Assembly: GCA_003854985.1 (NCBI GenBank)
Contig: RQOG01000006.1
Location: 205,827 to 269,826, forward strand
Direction: 5' to 3'
Length of the DNA stretch: 64,000 bases
DNA from: Calditrichota bacterium
GTDB taxonomy: Bacteria > Calditrichota > Calditrichia > Calditrichales > Calditrichaceae
The translations under genes and the position numbers were made by a program. The notes below the pieces were generated by a model. The model did no database searches and was not told where the DNA came from. It saw only the letters and a program-made list of their open reading frames with translations. Every line of letters starts with the position of its first letter. Positions within the stretch are counted from its first letter, which is position 1. Positions 51,337 through 59,752 of the stretch are shown here, in pieces.

Positions 51337-52284
51337 ATGAATATTCCTTTGTTTGTTTTAGGCGATTTTGCCTGGGATGTGATTATTTCACCTGATCATA
51401 AATTGCATTCAGGCAGCGATGTTATCGGGAAAGTCCAGTTATTACCGGGAGGAAGCGCGGCCAATACCGCAGTTTGGGCCAGCCGTTGCGGTCTAAAAAC
51501 AGCGTTTTGTGGGAAAGTAGGCGCAGATCCTTTGGGAAAACTTGCCGAAGAAAACCTCATTAACGAAGGTGTACAGGCCTTGCTAAAAACAAGCGCGGAT
51601 TATCCGACAGAAGTGGTAGCCGTTTGGGTTGACCAGCAGGGCAAAAAAAGTACGGTTTCGGGTAAGGGCGCCGATTTTTATCTGGAAGCCGAAGAATTGC
51701 CGTATGAAATCCTTAAAACATCAGAGCACATACATATTTCCGCATGGTCGCTGTTTACCGATCCGCCAAAATCTGCTTCACTAAAAGCCGCTGATGTAGT
51801 GCATACAAACGGGGGTAAAGTATCGCTTGACCCGGCTTCATACCAGATGATTAAAGAAGTTGGCGTGGATAAATGCATCGAAATCTTTAAAGAAATGAAA
51901 CCGGATATATTTTTTCCTAATTACGATGAAGGTGTAGTTCTGACGTCGCAGGTTGTGCCGGAAAAGATTATTGAAAGACTGGTAAAAATATTTGATGGCG
52001 CTCTGTTATGTCTGAAACTTGATGACCGCGGCGCATTAATCTGCGATAATAACAGTATGTTCCATATTGCACCTGTCCCGGGTAAATTATCAGATGATAC
52101 AGGCGCAGGCGATTCATTTGCCGGGGCATTTTTGTCTCATTATCTCAGGAGCAAAGATATCATGCTCGCCGGCGAATTAGCCGTTTGCGTGTCTTCCTGG
52201 ACTGTAGAACGATATGGAGCCAGGCCTGTTCCGGACCAGTTGCTTATAGACAGAATAAATCAAAAAAAATTTCAGATCATTTAA
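51337..52284 (+). CDS. PfkB-family carbohydrate kinase
   Basis: The start is ATG 51337, five bases after GGAG (51328-51331); an upstream TTG at 51307 has no such site. The 315-residue protein has the ribokinase fold: FVLGDFAWDV, LLPGGSAANTAVWASRCGLKTAFCGKVGADPLG (first PfkB signature) and DDTGAGDSFAGAFLSHYL (second signature with the catalytic Asp). The substrate could be ribose, a nucleoside or another sugar; residues do not decide it. It is divergent from ltaE and 26 bases upstream of selB. Confidence 0.9.
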   Translation: MNIPLFVLGDFAWDVIISPDHKLHSGSDVIGKVQLLPGGSAANTAVWASRCGLKTAFCGKVGADPLGKLAEENLINEGVQALLKTSADYPTEVVAVWVDQQGKKSTVSGKGADFYLEAEELPYEILKTSEHIHISAWSLFTDPPKSASLKAADVVHTNGGKVSLDPASYQMIKEVGVDKCIEIFKEMKPDIFFPNYDEGVVLTSQVVPEKIIERLVKIFDGALLCLKLDDRGALICDNNSMFHIAPVPGKLSDDTGAGDSFAGAFLSHYLRSKDIMLAGELAVCVSSWTVERYGARPVPDQLLIDRINQKKFQII

Positions 52285-52310
52285 ACATTATTTTTATTCG
52301 GATAATTTAA

Positions 52311-54215
52311 ATGAAAAACCATACAATCATCGGCATGGCCGGGCATATTGATCATGGAAAAACGGCAATTATCCGCGCCTTAACCGGCATTGAAACAGAC
52401 CGGCTTAAAGAAGAACAGGAACGCAAAATAACCATTGATATCGGTTTTGCCTATTGGAAAAAAAATGTCACGATTATCGATGTGCCCGGACATGAAAAAT
52501 TTATCCGTAATATGGTCGCGGGCGTTAATGCGGTCGATCTTTTTCTTCTGGTCATCGCAGCCGATGACGGTATTATGCCTCAGACATTGGAGCATCTTGA
52601 TATATTGAAATTCTTTAATATTAAGGACGGTGTAATTGCGCTTAATAAAACAGACCTTGTTGATCATGAATGGCTGAGCATGGTTAAAGTGGAAATAAGT
52701 GAATTGATCGAGGCGTATGGCTTAAACAATATTCCCATTATTCCTGTTTCCGCTGTAAAGTCTGAAGGCATAGAACAACTGAACAAGGCTATTGCGGACA
52801 AGATATCGGCTTTGTCTTATAAACCGGTTCAGCAGCCGTTCAGGTTGAATGTGGACAGAAGTTTTTCCGCACACGGGTTCGGGACCGTTGTAACAGGCGC
52901 CGTCTTATCTGATAAAATAATTGTTGAACAACGGGTGACCATTCTTCCCGATAATAAAACCGTCAAGGTGCGCGGTATCGAAGTGCATCAGACTCAAACC
53001 AATGAAGCTGTGCAGGGGCAAAGAGCGGCAATAAATCTGGCAGGCATTAATGCGGAGGAAATCTGCCGGGGTAAAGTGCTGACGGCTCCTGGTTCTCTGG
53101 AAAGCTGCCGGGAACTGTTAGCAGTTATCCGGACTTCCAAATATCTGAAATTATCGCCGAAAAAATTCGGACAGGTTCGCATTCATCTGGGCACATCAGA
53201 ACTTACAGGGAATATCAACTGGTTTGAAGAAGATAAGCGATGGCAGGCAGACCAGGAATATCATGTGCATATAAAACTATCGGAGCAGGGCGTCGCGGTT
53301 CCCGGTGATCCTGTTCTGATCAGAAATATATCTCCTGTTCATACTCTGGCCGGAGGGAAAATACTGTTAACAAATCCGCCTGGGATAAAGAATAAGGATA
53401 ATTTAAAAGCATGGTTTTCCAAATTATCCTCCGATGTTGTCGCTGATAAGATTTTATGCCTGATGGAAATGCGGGGTTTAAAAACAGCTTCTTTGAGCGA
53501 TCTGCAAAAGAACTTCTTTTTGGACGAAGATCTTTTATCGAATGAGATTGATAATCTTGTTGAAAGAAAATTAGTGATCATGAACCCTGTTAATAATGAA
53601 CAGGTTTTGTTCCTTGGAAAAAATCTGGAACAGGCGATGGCGTTAATACGCGATAAAATTCTTAGCAAAAAAGAAGCCGGGGGGGAAGGATATTCACTGA
53701 ATGAGTTAAAACAATCATTCGTTCCAAAATTTATGGATGAGCATTATCTGACTCTGGCTTTGAAAGATTGTGTTGGCAAAGGTATATTATTCGAAAAGGA
53801 TCAGAATTATTATTTAGATGATCCTGCAAAAAATGAAAAGGAAATCAATAACTTAAATAAAATTGCCAATAAGTATTTGGATTGCAGGTTCACAGCGCCG
53901 GCTTTGGAAGAATTAGCGGCTGAGCTTGCAATGAATCCTGCGGATATTAAACGGATTACCGGAAAGCTGGCCCAGGATGGCAAATTGATTTCTATTGGGG
54001 GTAAATACTATTTACATCATCAGGTTTTTACCGAACTGATTCAATTCCTGCGGGATTACTTTGTGCAGTATAAAGAAATTGATATCAGCCGGTTGAAGGA
54101 ATACACGGGATCGACCCGTAAATATCTTATTCCGCTTTTGGAGTATTTGGACAGGCAAAGGTATACCGACAGAACCGGAGATCTTCGGAAAAAAGGTATA
54201 TCGCTGGAAAGCTGA
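52311..54215 (+). CDS. selB: Selenocysteine-specific elongation factor SelB
   Basis: A 634-residue translational GTPase of normal SelB length. G1 is GHIDHGKT near 11-18, G3 DVPGHEKFIRNM near 59, and G4 NKTD near 112. Domains II and III follow (VTGAVLSDKIIVEQRVTILPDNKTVKVRGIEVH; ALPGDPVLIR-like VAVPGDPVLIRN). The C-terminal 250 residues are four winged helices that bind the SECIS hairpin. It delivers Sec-tRNA to UGA codons, so this organism probably makes selenoproteins. selA, selC and selD are not in the window. Confidence 0.95.
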   Translation: MKNHTIIGMAGHIDHGKTAIIRALTGIETDRLKEEQERKITIDIGFAYWKKNVTIIDVPGHEKFIRNMVAGVNAVDLFLLVIAADDGIMPQTLEHLDILKFFNIKDGVIALNKTDLVDHEWLSMVKVEISELIEAYGLNNIPIIPVSAVKSEGIEQLNKAIADKISALSYKPVQQPFRLNVDRSFSAHGFGTVVTGAVLSDKIIVEQRVTILPDNKTVKVRGIEVHQTQTNEAVQGQRAAINLAGINAEEICRGKVLTAPGSLESCRELLAVIRTSKYLKLSPKKFGQVRIHLGTSELTGNINWFEEDKRWQADQEYHVHIKLSEQGVAVPGDPVLIRNISPVHTLAGGKILLTNPPGIKNKDNLKAWFSKLSSDVVADKILCLMEMRGLKTASLSDLQKNFFLDEDLLSNEIDNLVERKLVIMNPVNNEQVLFLGKNLEQAMALIRDKILSKKEAGGEGYSLNELKQSFVPKFMDEHYLTLALKDCVGKGILFEKDQNYYLDDPAKNEKEINNLNKIANKYLDCRFTAPALEELAAELAMNPADIKRITGKLAQDGKLISIGGKYYLHHQVFTELIQFLRDYFVQYKEIDISRLKEYTGSTRKYLIPLLEYLDRQRYTDRTGDLRKKGISLES

Positions 54216-54358
54216 GGTTATGAATCCCGATATTTTACAATTTGTCCGGTTTCTATAGTTAGGAATTGATTTAAAAGCAAAGGCAGACATTTTTATCATG
54301 ATTGTTAGTTATCTGTTTGATGATTTTGATTTATTTAATTTGGCGTACTTTAATAATC

Positions 54359-54409
54359 TTGCAGATAATTTTTGTTTTTGCTAAAATTATCCCATAAATA
54401 TGGGATTTT
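54359..54409 (+). promoter_or_regulatory. Predicted promoter with operator-like palindrome upstream of the DUF4412 gene
   Basis: TTGCAG at 54359-54364, a 17-base spacer and TAAAAT at 54382-54387. Just downstream, ATCCCAT at 54389-54395 mirrors ATGGGAT at 54400-54406 around the expected start of transcription, then TTTT. The dyad could be an operator, a leader hairpin, or a weak terminator of selB. Confidence 0.4.
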
Positions 54410-54469
54410 AAATCGAAATGTATTCCTATATTTTATCGTGTACTTAATATTAATCGAAAGGAAACTTTT

Positions 54470-55252
54470 ATGTACAAACAATTAATGTCAGTCGTATTGA
54501 CCTTTGTATTCTGTCTTCCGGCATTAGCCCAGAAAGATATTTTTATGAAACAAAAATATCATACCGATCCGATTAAGGTTATGGGGCAAACCCAGCCGGC
54601 TGAGGATGAAATAAAATCAATATGGATTTCAAAAGACAAAATGCGTTCCGATGAAACGGATAAATCCATAATTATGCGCACCGATTTACAAAAAATGTAT
54701 ATGATCGATCATACCAAAAAGCAATACCAGGAAATGCCTATGAATTTGGGCGAAATGATGGATCAGGCCATGGAAGAAGCAGAGGAAGAAGAAGGTGAGG
54801 AGATACCCGCCGATAATCCTTTTATGAAAATGGCCCAGGCAATGATGGGACAAATGAAAGTAAGCGTTACGCCCACGGATGAAACCAGGAAAATAAACAA
54901 TTGGAACTGTAAAAAATATATTTTCAAATTATCGATGGGCATGGGAACCACTGAATCGGTTATCTGGGCTACGGAAGAATTGAAAATTGATCCTGAAATC
55001 TATAGCCAGTTTATGGCTTCGATGTTTAATACTAACCAGCAGAGCAATGATAAAGCCGTGCAGCAAATGGCTGAAGAATTCAAGAAAATAAAGGGCGTAA
55101 TGGTTTTACAGGAATCGAGTACGCAGATGATGGGCGCTGATGTGAAAAGTACGGTTGAAATGATTGAATTTAAAGAAGGAAAGGCGCCTGCAGGTTCTTT
55201 CGACATTCCGGCCGGTTATGAAAAAGTATCATTCATGGAGAGTGAAGAATAA
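54470..55252 (+). CDS. Secreted DUF4412-like protein
   Basis: A 260-residue exported protein with signal peptide MYKQLMSVVLTFVFCLPALAQ. The body matches the DUF4412 pattern: IKSIWISKDKMRSDE, IIMRTDLQKMYMIDHTKKQYQEMP, then WNCKKYIFKLSMGMGTTESVIWATEELKIDP and a closing KSTVEMIEFKEGKAPAGSFDIPAGYEKVS. A glutamate-rich insert (AMEEAEEEEGEE) lies near 100-112. Members are periplasmic beta-barrel-like proteins of unknown function, broadly similar to LolA/LppX-type folds. It has its own promoter, an AAAGGAA ribosome site and a terminator, so it is monocistronic. Confidence 0.75.
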   Translation: MYKQLMSVVLTFVFCLPALAQKDIFMKQKYHTDPIKVMGQTQPAEDEIKSIWISKDKMRSDETDKSIIMRTDLQKMYMIDHTKKQYQEMPMNLGEMMDQAMEEAEEEEGEEIPADNPFMKMAQAMMGQMKVSVTPTDETRKINNWNCKKYIFKLSMGMGTTESVIWATEELKIDPEIYSQFMASMFNTNQQSNDKAVQQMAEEFKKIKGVMVLQESSTQMMGADVKSTVEMIEFKEGKAPAGSFDIPAGYEKVSFMESEE

Positions 55253-55283
55253 TATTCCAAAGAATTAATATAATTTAAGCCTT

Positions 55284-55325
55284 AAAGGTTGTGATATTTT
55301 ATTGGTATCACAACCTTTTTTATTT
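55284..55325 (+). terminator. Rho-independent terminator
   Basis: AAAGGTTGTGATA at 55284-55296 pairs perfectly with TATCACAACCTTT at 55306-55318, running into further T residues. Confidence 0.9.
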
Positions 55326-55526
55326 AAATGCACTCCTTTGTATTTATTATTTGGCTATATTTTTAGCCGGCTTTAGTCAGAATGCTTTATAAATTGTTCG
55401 ATTAAAGAATCTTATACGACGAATCGGGATGAGCCGTCTGCCTTGATTTGTGACTATTGCAACATAAATTTTAACAGTTTAAATTATATTTGATTTACTA
55501 AATACATATCTTGACAGGAATTGGCT

Positions 55527-56009
55527 ATGGAATTAAAAATAATCGATATCGAAAAACCTGAAGAAATGAATTTTATTTTAGGACATTCTCATTTTATTAA
55601 AACAGTGGAGGATTTGCATGAGGCGATTGTCAACGTTAATCCTTCCATAGAATTTGGGCTGGCGTTTTGTGAAGCGTCCCAGGATGCGTTGGTCAGGTAT
55701 AGCGGCAATAATGAGGAACTTATTATAATAGCTCAGAAAAACGCAATGAATCTGGGCGCAGGACATAGTTTTATTATCTTTCTCGGTAATGCATTTCCGA
55801 TTAACATTTTAAACACAATAAAAAATGTACCGGAAGTTACAAGGGTTTTCTGCGCCACATCAAATCCCACACAGGTAATCATTGCGGAAACAGAGCAGGG
55901 AAGAGCCATTTTGGGGGTCGTCGACGGTATTAGAACAAAGGGAATTGAAACCGTTGATGATATTGAAAAAAGGAGAAAATTCCTGCGTGCCATTGGTTAC
56001 AAATTTTAA
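55527..56009 (+). CDS. Adenosine-specific kinase family protein (PF04008)
   Basis: A 160-residue soluble protein that matches PF04008 throughout. It has the start MELKIIDIEKPEEMNFILGHSHFIKTVEDLHEAI, a middle GLAFCEASQDALVRYSGN and NAMNLGAGHSFIIFL, and the end FCATSNPTQVIIAETEQGRAILGVVDG followed by KRRKFLRAIGYKF. The family is named for adenosine binding seen in structural work, but its cellular role is unclear. ATG 55527 follows AGGA by seven bases; a TTG two codons earlier is less likely. A TTGCAA-N17-TAAATT pair about 45 bases upstream may be its promoter. Confidence 0.88.
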   Translation: MELKIIDIEKPEEMNFILGHSHFIKTVEDLHEAIVNVNPSIEFGLAFCEASQDALVRYSGNNEELIIIAQKNAMNLGAGHSFIIFLGNAFPINILNTIKNVPEVTRVFCATSNPTQVIIAETEQGRAILGVVDGIRTKGIETVDDIEKRRKFLRAIGYKF

Positions 56010-56027
56010 CAGAAACATGGAGTGTTG

Positions 56028-56657
56028 ATGGAAAGTTTACAGGATTTGTATGATGCATATATTCAGACAATGCCTTCGAGTGGTAAAATAAAATCAGCCA
56101 CAACATTATTAATCCATATTTGCAAAGCCATGAATGTGAGCTCTGCGGAAGAAATTTTAACACAGGATTTCGCTGAAATCCCGCATGCTCTGAATAGTTT
56201 CTATAAAGCATCATCCGATAAAGGCGTCCAGGATAAAAGCATGCTGGCCGAGATGATAGGCCGGTATGGACCAAAGGATGGCTGGGAAAAACCGTATGAT
56301 ATTTTATTGAGTGATTCGGATGAAAATTTAAGACAATTTACACTCTATTCGATTGAATCAATCGCTGAAACTAATCCGGATTTACTGATCAAATATATCG
56401 AACGGTATATGCAGGCCGATGATCCTTTGTTTATTAACATTGCAGCCCATCTTGCCGGTAAAATTATGTGCGGTAAACATAGACAAAAAATGCAAGAAGT
56501 CGTTGAAAAATGGCTTAAGGAAGGAAAGTTAAGTTTTCTGGAAGAAATAATTAATACGCTTAAAATGACGATTCAGCGCAAAGAAAAATTAAATCAGCAT
56601 GAAGCATGTCAATCTGCCTATGAATGGTTGAAAAATCAGGTAGTTCATGCTTCATAA
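56028..56657 (+). CDS. Helical-repeat protein of unknown function
   Basis: The start is ATG 56028, five bases after GGAG; a GTG at 56022 overlaps that site. The 209-residue soluble protein is all helical. HEAT-like helix pairs can be seen in LRQFTLYSIESIAETNPDLLIKYIERYMQADDPLFINIAAHLAGKIM and VVEKWLKEGKLSFLEEIINTLKM. The N-terminal part (SGKIKSATTLLIHICKAMN) resembles no domain I recognise. It follows the PF04008 gene by 18 bases and overlaps the next gene by 11 bases, so the three are probably translated together. Confidence 0.6.
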   Translation: MESLQDLYDAYIQTMPSSGKIKSATTLLIHICKAMNVSSAEEILTQDFAEIPHALNSFYKASSDKGVQDKSMLAEMIGRYGPKDGWEKPYDILLSDSDENLRQFTLYSIESIAETNPDLLIKYIERYMQADDPLFINIAAHLAGKIMCGKHRQKMQEVVEKWLKEGKLSFLEEIINTLKMTIQRKEKLNQHEACQSAYEWLKNQVVHAS

Positions 56658-57657
56658 AATTAATGAGTTGACTCTGGAAAATTTTAAAATAAAACTAAAA
56701 TTATTGTTTTTTTACTTCATTTTAATCATAATCTGGGATTGCGCTTCGGTTAAATTGGTAGATCAGCCTGAGTTCTCCGAAAATGCCTATGAATTATACG
56801 CCCAGGCTTTAAATTATTATGAAGCCCGTGATTATGATAAGGCATTAAAATACGTAGATTCAGCCATACATAATAATGCCAATATTGCTAAATTTCATCA
56901 GTTAAAAGCCTGGATTCACAGGGATCGTGTGGAATATTACGATGCCCTGGACGCCTATACCGCCGTGCTAAGCTTACAATCTTTCAATCCTGATGTTTTA
57001 AAAGAAATGGCCGGGATATATAGTCTGCAGGGTAAGAACCTGGAAGCGGTTCAGCTTTTACGTAAGTCTTACGGTCAGTCTCCGAATCGTCTGGACCTGT
57101 TGCTTGATATAGCCGAAAACTATTTAGTCGCCCGAAAATATGAATTGGCCCTTAATAATGTTCAGCTATACAGCTCGCTGAAAAAAAATAATCTTGATCC
57201 CAGGTATGATAAAATTCTGGCGGTATATCACTATCATCAATTTAATTATGGACAGGCGGTTTCTTATTTTAATAAATGTATTAACAGGCTTTCTTTAAAT
57301 AGGGAAGAAATTATTCTGCTTTTAAAATCGTATAACCATTTAAATGATCTTGATGCATTATACGGATTATTAATTGGTCCTGAGCAGAATAAATTAACCA
57401 GCGGTGATCTGAGCATGTTCAGAGGAATTTATTATTATAAATTGAATAAATATCAGGATGCGGAAGGGCAGTTTAATCTGGCTTTTAAACAGGATGTGCC
57501 GGATCCTCTCATTTATTATTATTATGGGAAAACCCTTATCGAACTTGGTGAGAACGAAAAAGCTATCCGGATGTTAAAAAAGTTTCGGGAAGAGGCTGAA
57601 CAGCCGGAACTGGAACCGAGGATGAAATCGGATTTAATACTGCAGGACCTGAAATAA
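56647..57657 (+). CDS. TPR lipoprotein
   Basis: A 336-residue protein. The N-terminal segment has a long basic lead and a hydrophobic helix ending in IIIWDCAS, a lipobox-like cysteine near residue 33. The rest is about eight TPR units, such as ENAYELYAQALNYYEARDYDKALKYVDSAI, YYDALDAYTAVLSLQSFNPDVLKEMAGIYSLQGKNLEAVQLL and KYQDAEGQFNLAF. It should be an envelope scaffold. Its ATG lies inside the end of the helical-repeat gene in another frame (11-base overlap). The next gene starts four bases after its stop. Confidence 0.75.
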   Translation: MLHKINELTLENFKIKLKLLFFYFILIIIWDCASVKLVDQPEFSENAYELYAQALNYYEARDYDKALKYVDSAIHNNANIAKFHQLKAWIHRDRVEYYDALDAYTAVLSLQSFNPDVLKEMAGIYSLQGKNLEAVQLLRKSYGQSPNRLDLLLDIAENYLVARKYELALNNVQLYSSLKKNNLDPRYDKILAVYHYHQFNYGQAVSYFNKCINRLSLNREEIILLLKSYNHLNDLDALYGLLIGPEQNKLTSGDLSMFRGIYYYKLNKYQDAEGQFNLAFKQDVPDPLIYYYYGKTLIELGENEKAIRMLKKFREEAEQPELEPRMKSDLILQDLK

Positions 57658-57661
57658 CTTT

Positions 57662-58057
57662 ATGTTAATGCAGGATAAGCAGATGTTTCGAGAAATCGAC
57701 AAACAGTTTCTTAAATATTCCGAAGAAGATATTGGATTCGAGAAGCGATGGTTTAGAGACGCTGAGAGAGAATGTGATATCTTTGTCTGGCAGGATAATA
57801 AACAAATTATCCGTTTCCAGTTCTGGTATAATGATTTTCTGCTGGAGTGGGACAGAACAAAAGGAATTAAGACCGGTAAAATCGATGCCAGCACCGGTTC
57901 CTTCCATAGTTATCAAACGCCTATTTTCCGATATCATGATAATTTTGATAAAGAGATCTATAACAGTGTGCAACAACTTTTATCAGGAGAATTAAAGCAG
58001 GAACTGCCCAATTCCATTTTTAATTCTCTGATGCTGGAAATTGAAGGTAAAATTTAA
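57662..58057 (+). CDS. Conserved-looking small protein of unknown function
   Basis: A 131-residue soluble protein that I do not recognise. It is rich in aromatic and charged residues: FEKRWFRDAERECDIFVWQDNKQIIRFQFWYNDFLLEWDRTKGIKTGKID, then SYQTPIFRYHD. The alternation suggests a small beta-sheet with helices at both ends. There is no signal peptide or membrane segment. Starts at 57662 and 57668 are possible; no strong ribosome site is seen, so it may be coupled to the TPR lipoprotein ending four bases upstream. mutM follows after 76 bases. Confidence 0.55.
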   Translation: MLMQDKQMFREIDKQFLKYSEEDIGFEKRWFRDAERECDIFVWQDNKQIIRFQFWYNDFLLEWDRTKGIKTGKIDASTGSFHSYQTPIFRYHDNFDKEIYNSVQQLLSGELKQELPNSIFNSLMLEIEGKI

Positions 58058-58133
58058 ACATCGTATTTTATTTTATACAGAATTGTAAAATGTACAGCAA
58101 ATAATACTTGCAGATTATCAGCCCGGAGCAACA

Positions 58134-58940
58134 ATGCCTGAACTGCCTGAAGTGGAAATCGTAGTGAGGGAGTTAAGACTGACCTTAATTGGGAAGACTT
58201 TTTCCGGGTTAAATGTTTATTGGCAAAGAAGTTTTCGAGCTCAGACCGAAGATACGCTTATCAACAGAAAGATCAGCCGTATAACCCGTAAAGGCAAATA
58301 TATTATACTCAATTTGGACCGAGGCTGTTTAATTATTCATCTGCGGATGACGGGGCAATTATTTTCCGGTGAAAGCGAAAATTATAATGGTCACAAACAT
58401 CTGCGAATTAAAATATCTTTTAAAGATCATTCGCCTCTTTACTTCATTGATCAGCGTAAATTTGGAAGGATTTACCATGTTGATGATTCCGGCGAAATAC
58501 TAAAAAATGTGGGTGTTGATGCTGTAGCTGACGAATTGAGTGGCAAAGGTTTTATTGCACTGTTAAATAGAAGTAAAATGGCCGTTAAGGCTTTTCTTCT
58601 TTGCCAGAAATATGTTTCGGGTATGGGAAATATATATACCGATGAATGCCTTTTCCGATGCGGGATACACCCGCTTTCCCGCTGTGAAAACATACCGGAT
58701 TTAAAGAAAGCAGAACTATATCTCACGATACAGGAAATTTTAAAATCTGCCATTTTAAATATGGGTACGACCATATCCGATTACAGAGATACATACGGGA
58801 ATCAGGGGCAGAATCAAAAGTTTTTAAAGATTTATGACTGTGACGGTTTGCCCTGTTCTGTTTGCGGATCTATAATAAAAAAAGAAAAAATTGCCGGGCG
58901 CGGCACTCATATCTGCCCGGTGTGCCAAAAAATCTATTAG
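58134..58940 (+). CDS. mutM: Formamidopyrimidine-DNA glycosylase
   Basis: A 268-residue Fpg enzyme. The catalytic N-terminus PELPEVE (Pro2, Glu3) is intact, with Lys in ITRKGKYI. HLRMTGQL, DQRKFGRI and GMGNIYTDECLFRCGIHP follow. The C-terminal zinc finger is complete (CSVCG...CPVCQ, with GRGTHIC before the third Cys). It removes 8-oxoguanine and formamidopyrimidines and cuts the strand. Its TAG overlaps the ribosome site of the next gene. Confidence 0.96.
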   Translation: MPELPEVEIVVRELRLTLIGKTFSGLNVYWQRSFRAQTEDTLINRKISRITRKGKYIILNLDRGCLIIHLRMTGQLFSGESENYNGHKHLRIKISFKDHSPLYFIDQRKFGRIYHVDDSGEILKNVGVDAVADELSGKGFIALLNRSKMAVKAFLLCQKYVSGMGNIYTDECLFRCGIHPLSRCENIPDLKKAELYLTIQEILKSAILNMGTTISDYRDTYGNQGQNQKFLKIYDCDGLPCSVCGSIIKKEKIAGRGTHICPVCQKIY

Positions 58941-58950
58941 AGGTTATAAA

Positions 58951-59748
58951 TTGCCTTCACCAATAATAACTTTTTTAAGTGATTTCGGTACAAAAGACGG
59001 CTATCCCGGATGCGTTAAGGGTGTTATTAAAAGTCTGGCGCCGGAAGCAGAGGTCATCGATATCACCCATGATATTACGGCCTTTGATATTAAGTCAGCC
59101 GCCTATACCATATTGAATTATGTGAATTGTTTTCCTAAAGGCACAATTCATTTAGCTGTGGTGGATCCGACTGTTGGAAGCGAACGAAAAGCTATATTAA
59201 TAGAAACTGAAGGAGTCGTATTTATCGGCCCGGATAATGGCCTGTTTAGTTATGTTTACAAGCCTTCCAAAAGCAGGGTTTATCGGATTCACCGGTTATT
59301 GTATGCTGAAAAAAATATTGATCCGACTTTTCATGCCAGGGATATATTTGGGCCTGCAGTGGCTTTAACCGCAAACGGGCAGCATGACAAAGTCCGGGGG
59401 GAAATACTCAAAAATATAAGTCTGTTGGAACAACCTGTAAAATCTGAAAATCAAAATACTTTTAAACTCAATTGTCTTACCATTGATCATTTTGGGAATA
59501 TTATAAGCAATTTAAATAAAAATGAATTGAGCCTGTTAGGAATAAAAAAAATCAACCAAATCAAAGTAAGGGATAAAGTATTTCATACAATCAATAACTT
59601 TTACAGCGAGAAGAAAAAAGGGGAATGGCTGGTGTTATGGAACAGCCTGGGCTTTTTAGAGATAGCCGTATCGGAAGGATCAGCGGCAGAGTTATTAAAA
59701 TTTGATGCAAATCGTGATAACATTTATATTGATGTGAATTTGAGCTAA
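58951..59748 (+). CDS. SAM hydrolase / SAM hydroxide adenosyltransferase (DUF62)
   Basis: The start is set at TTG 58951, seven bases after AGAGG (58939-58943); the upstream frame inside mutM reads as no family member. The 265-residue protein begins PSPIITFLSDFGTKDGYPGCVKGV, as DUF62 enzymes do. VIDITHDI, AVVDPTVGSERKAIL, FIGPDNGLFSYV and TIDHFGNIISN follow. These enzymes hydrolyse S-adenosylmethionine to adenosine and methionine. The physiological reason is unsettled. It directly follows mutM and precedes the YbbR gene by four bases. Confidence 0.9.
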   Translation: MPSPIITFLSDFGTKDGYPGCVKGVIKSLAPEAEVIDITHDITAFDIKSAAYTILNYVNCFPKGTIHLAVVDPTVGSERKAILIETEGVVFIGPDNGLFSYVYKPSKSRVYRIHRLLYAEKNIDPTFHARDIFGPAVALTANGQHDKVRGEILKNISLLEQPVKSENQNTFKLNCLTIDHFGNIISNLNKNELSLLGIKKINQIKVRDKVFHTINNFYSEKKKGEWLVLWNSLGFLEIAVSEGSAAELLKFDANRDNIYIDVNLS

Positions 59749-59752
59749 GCCT

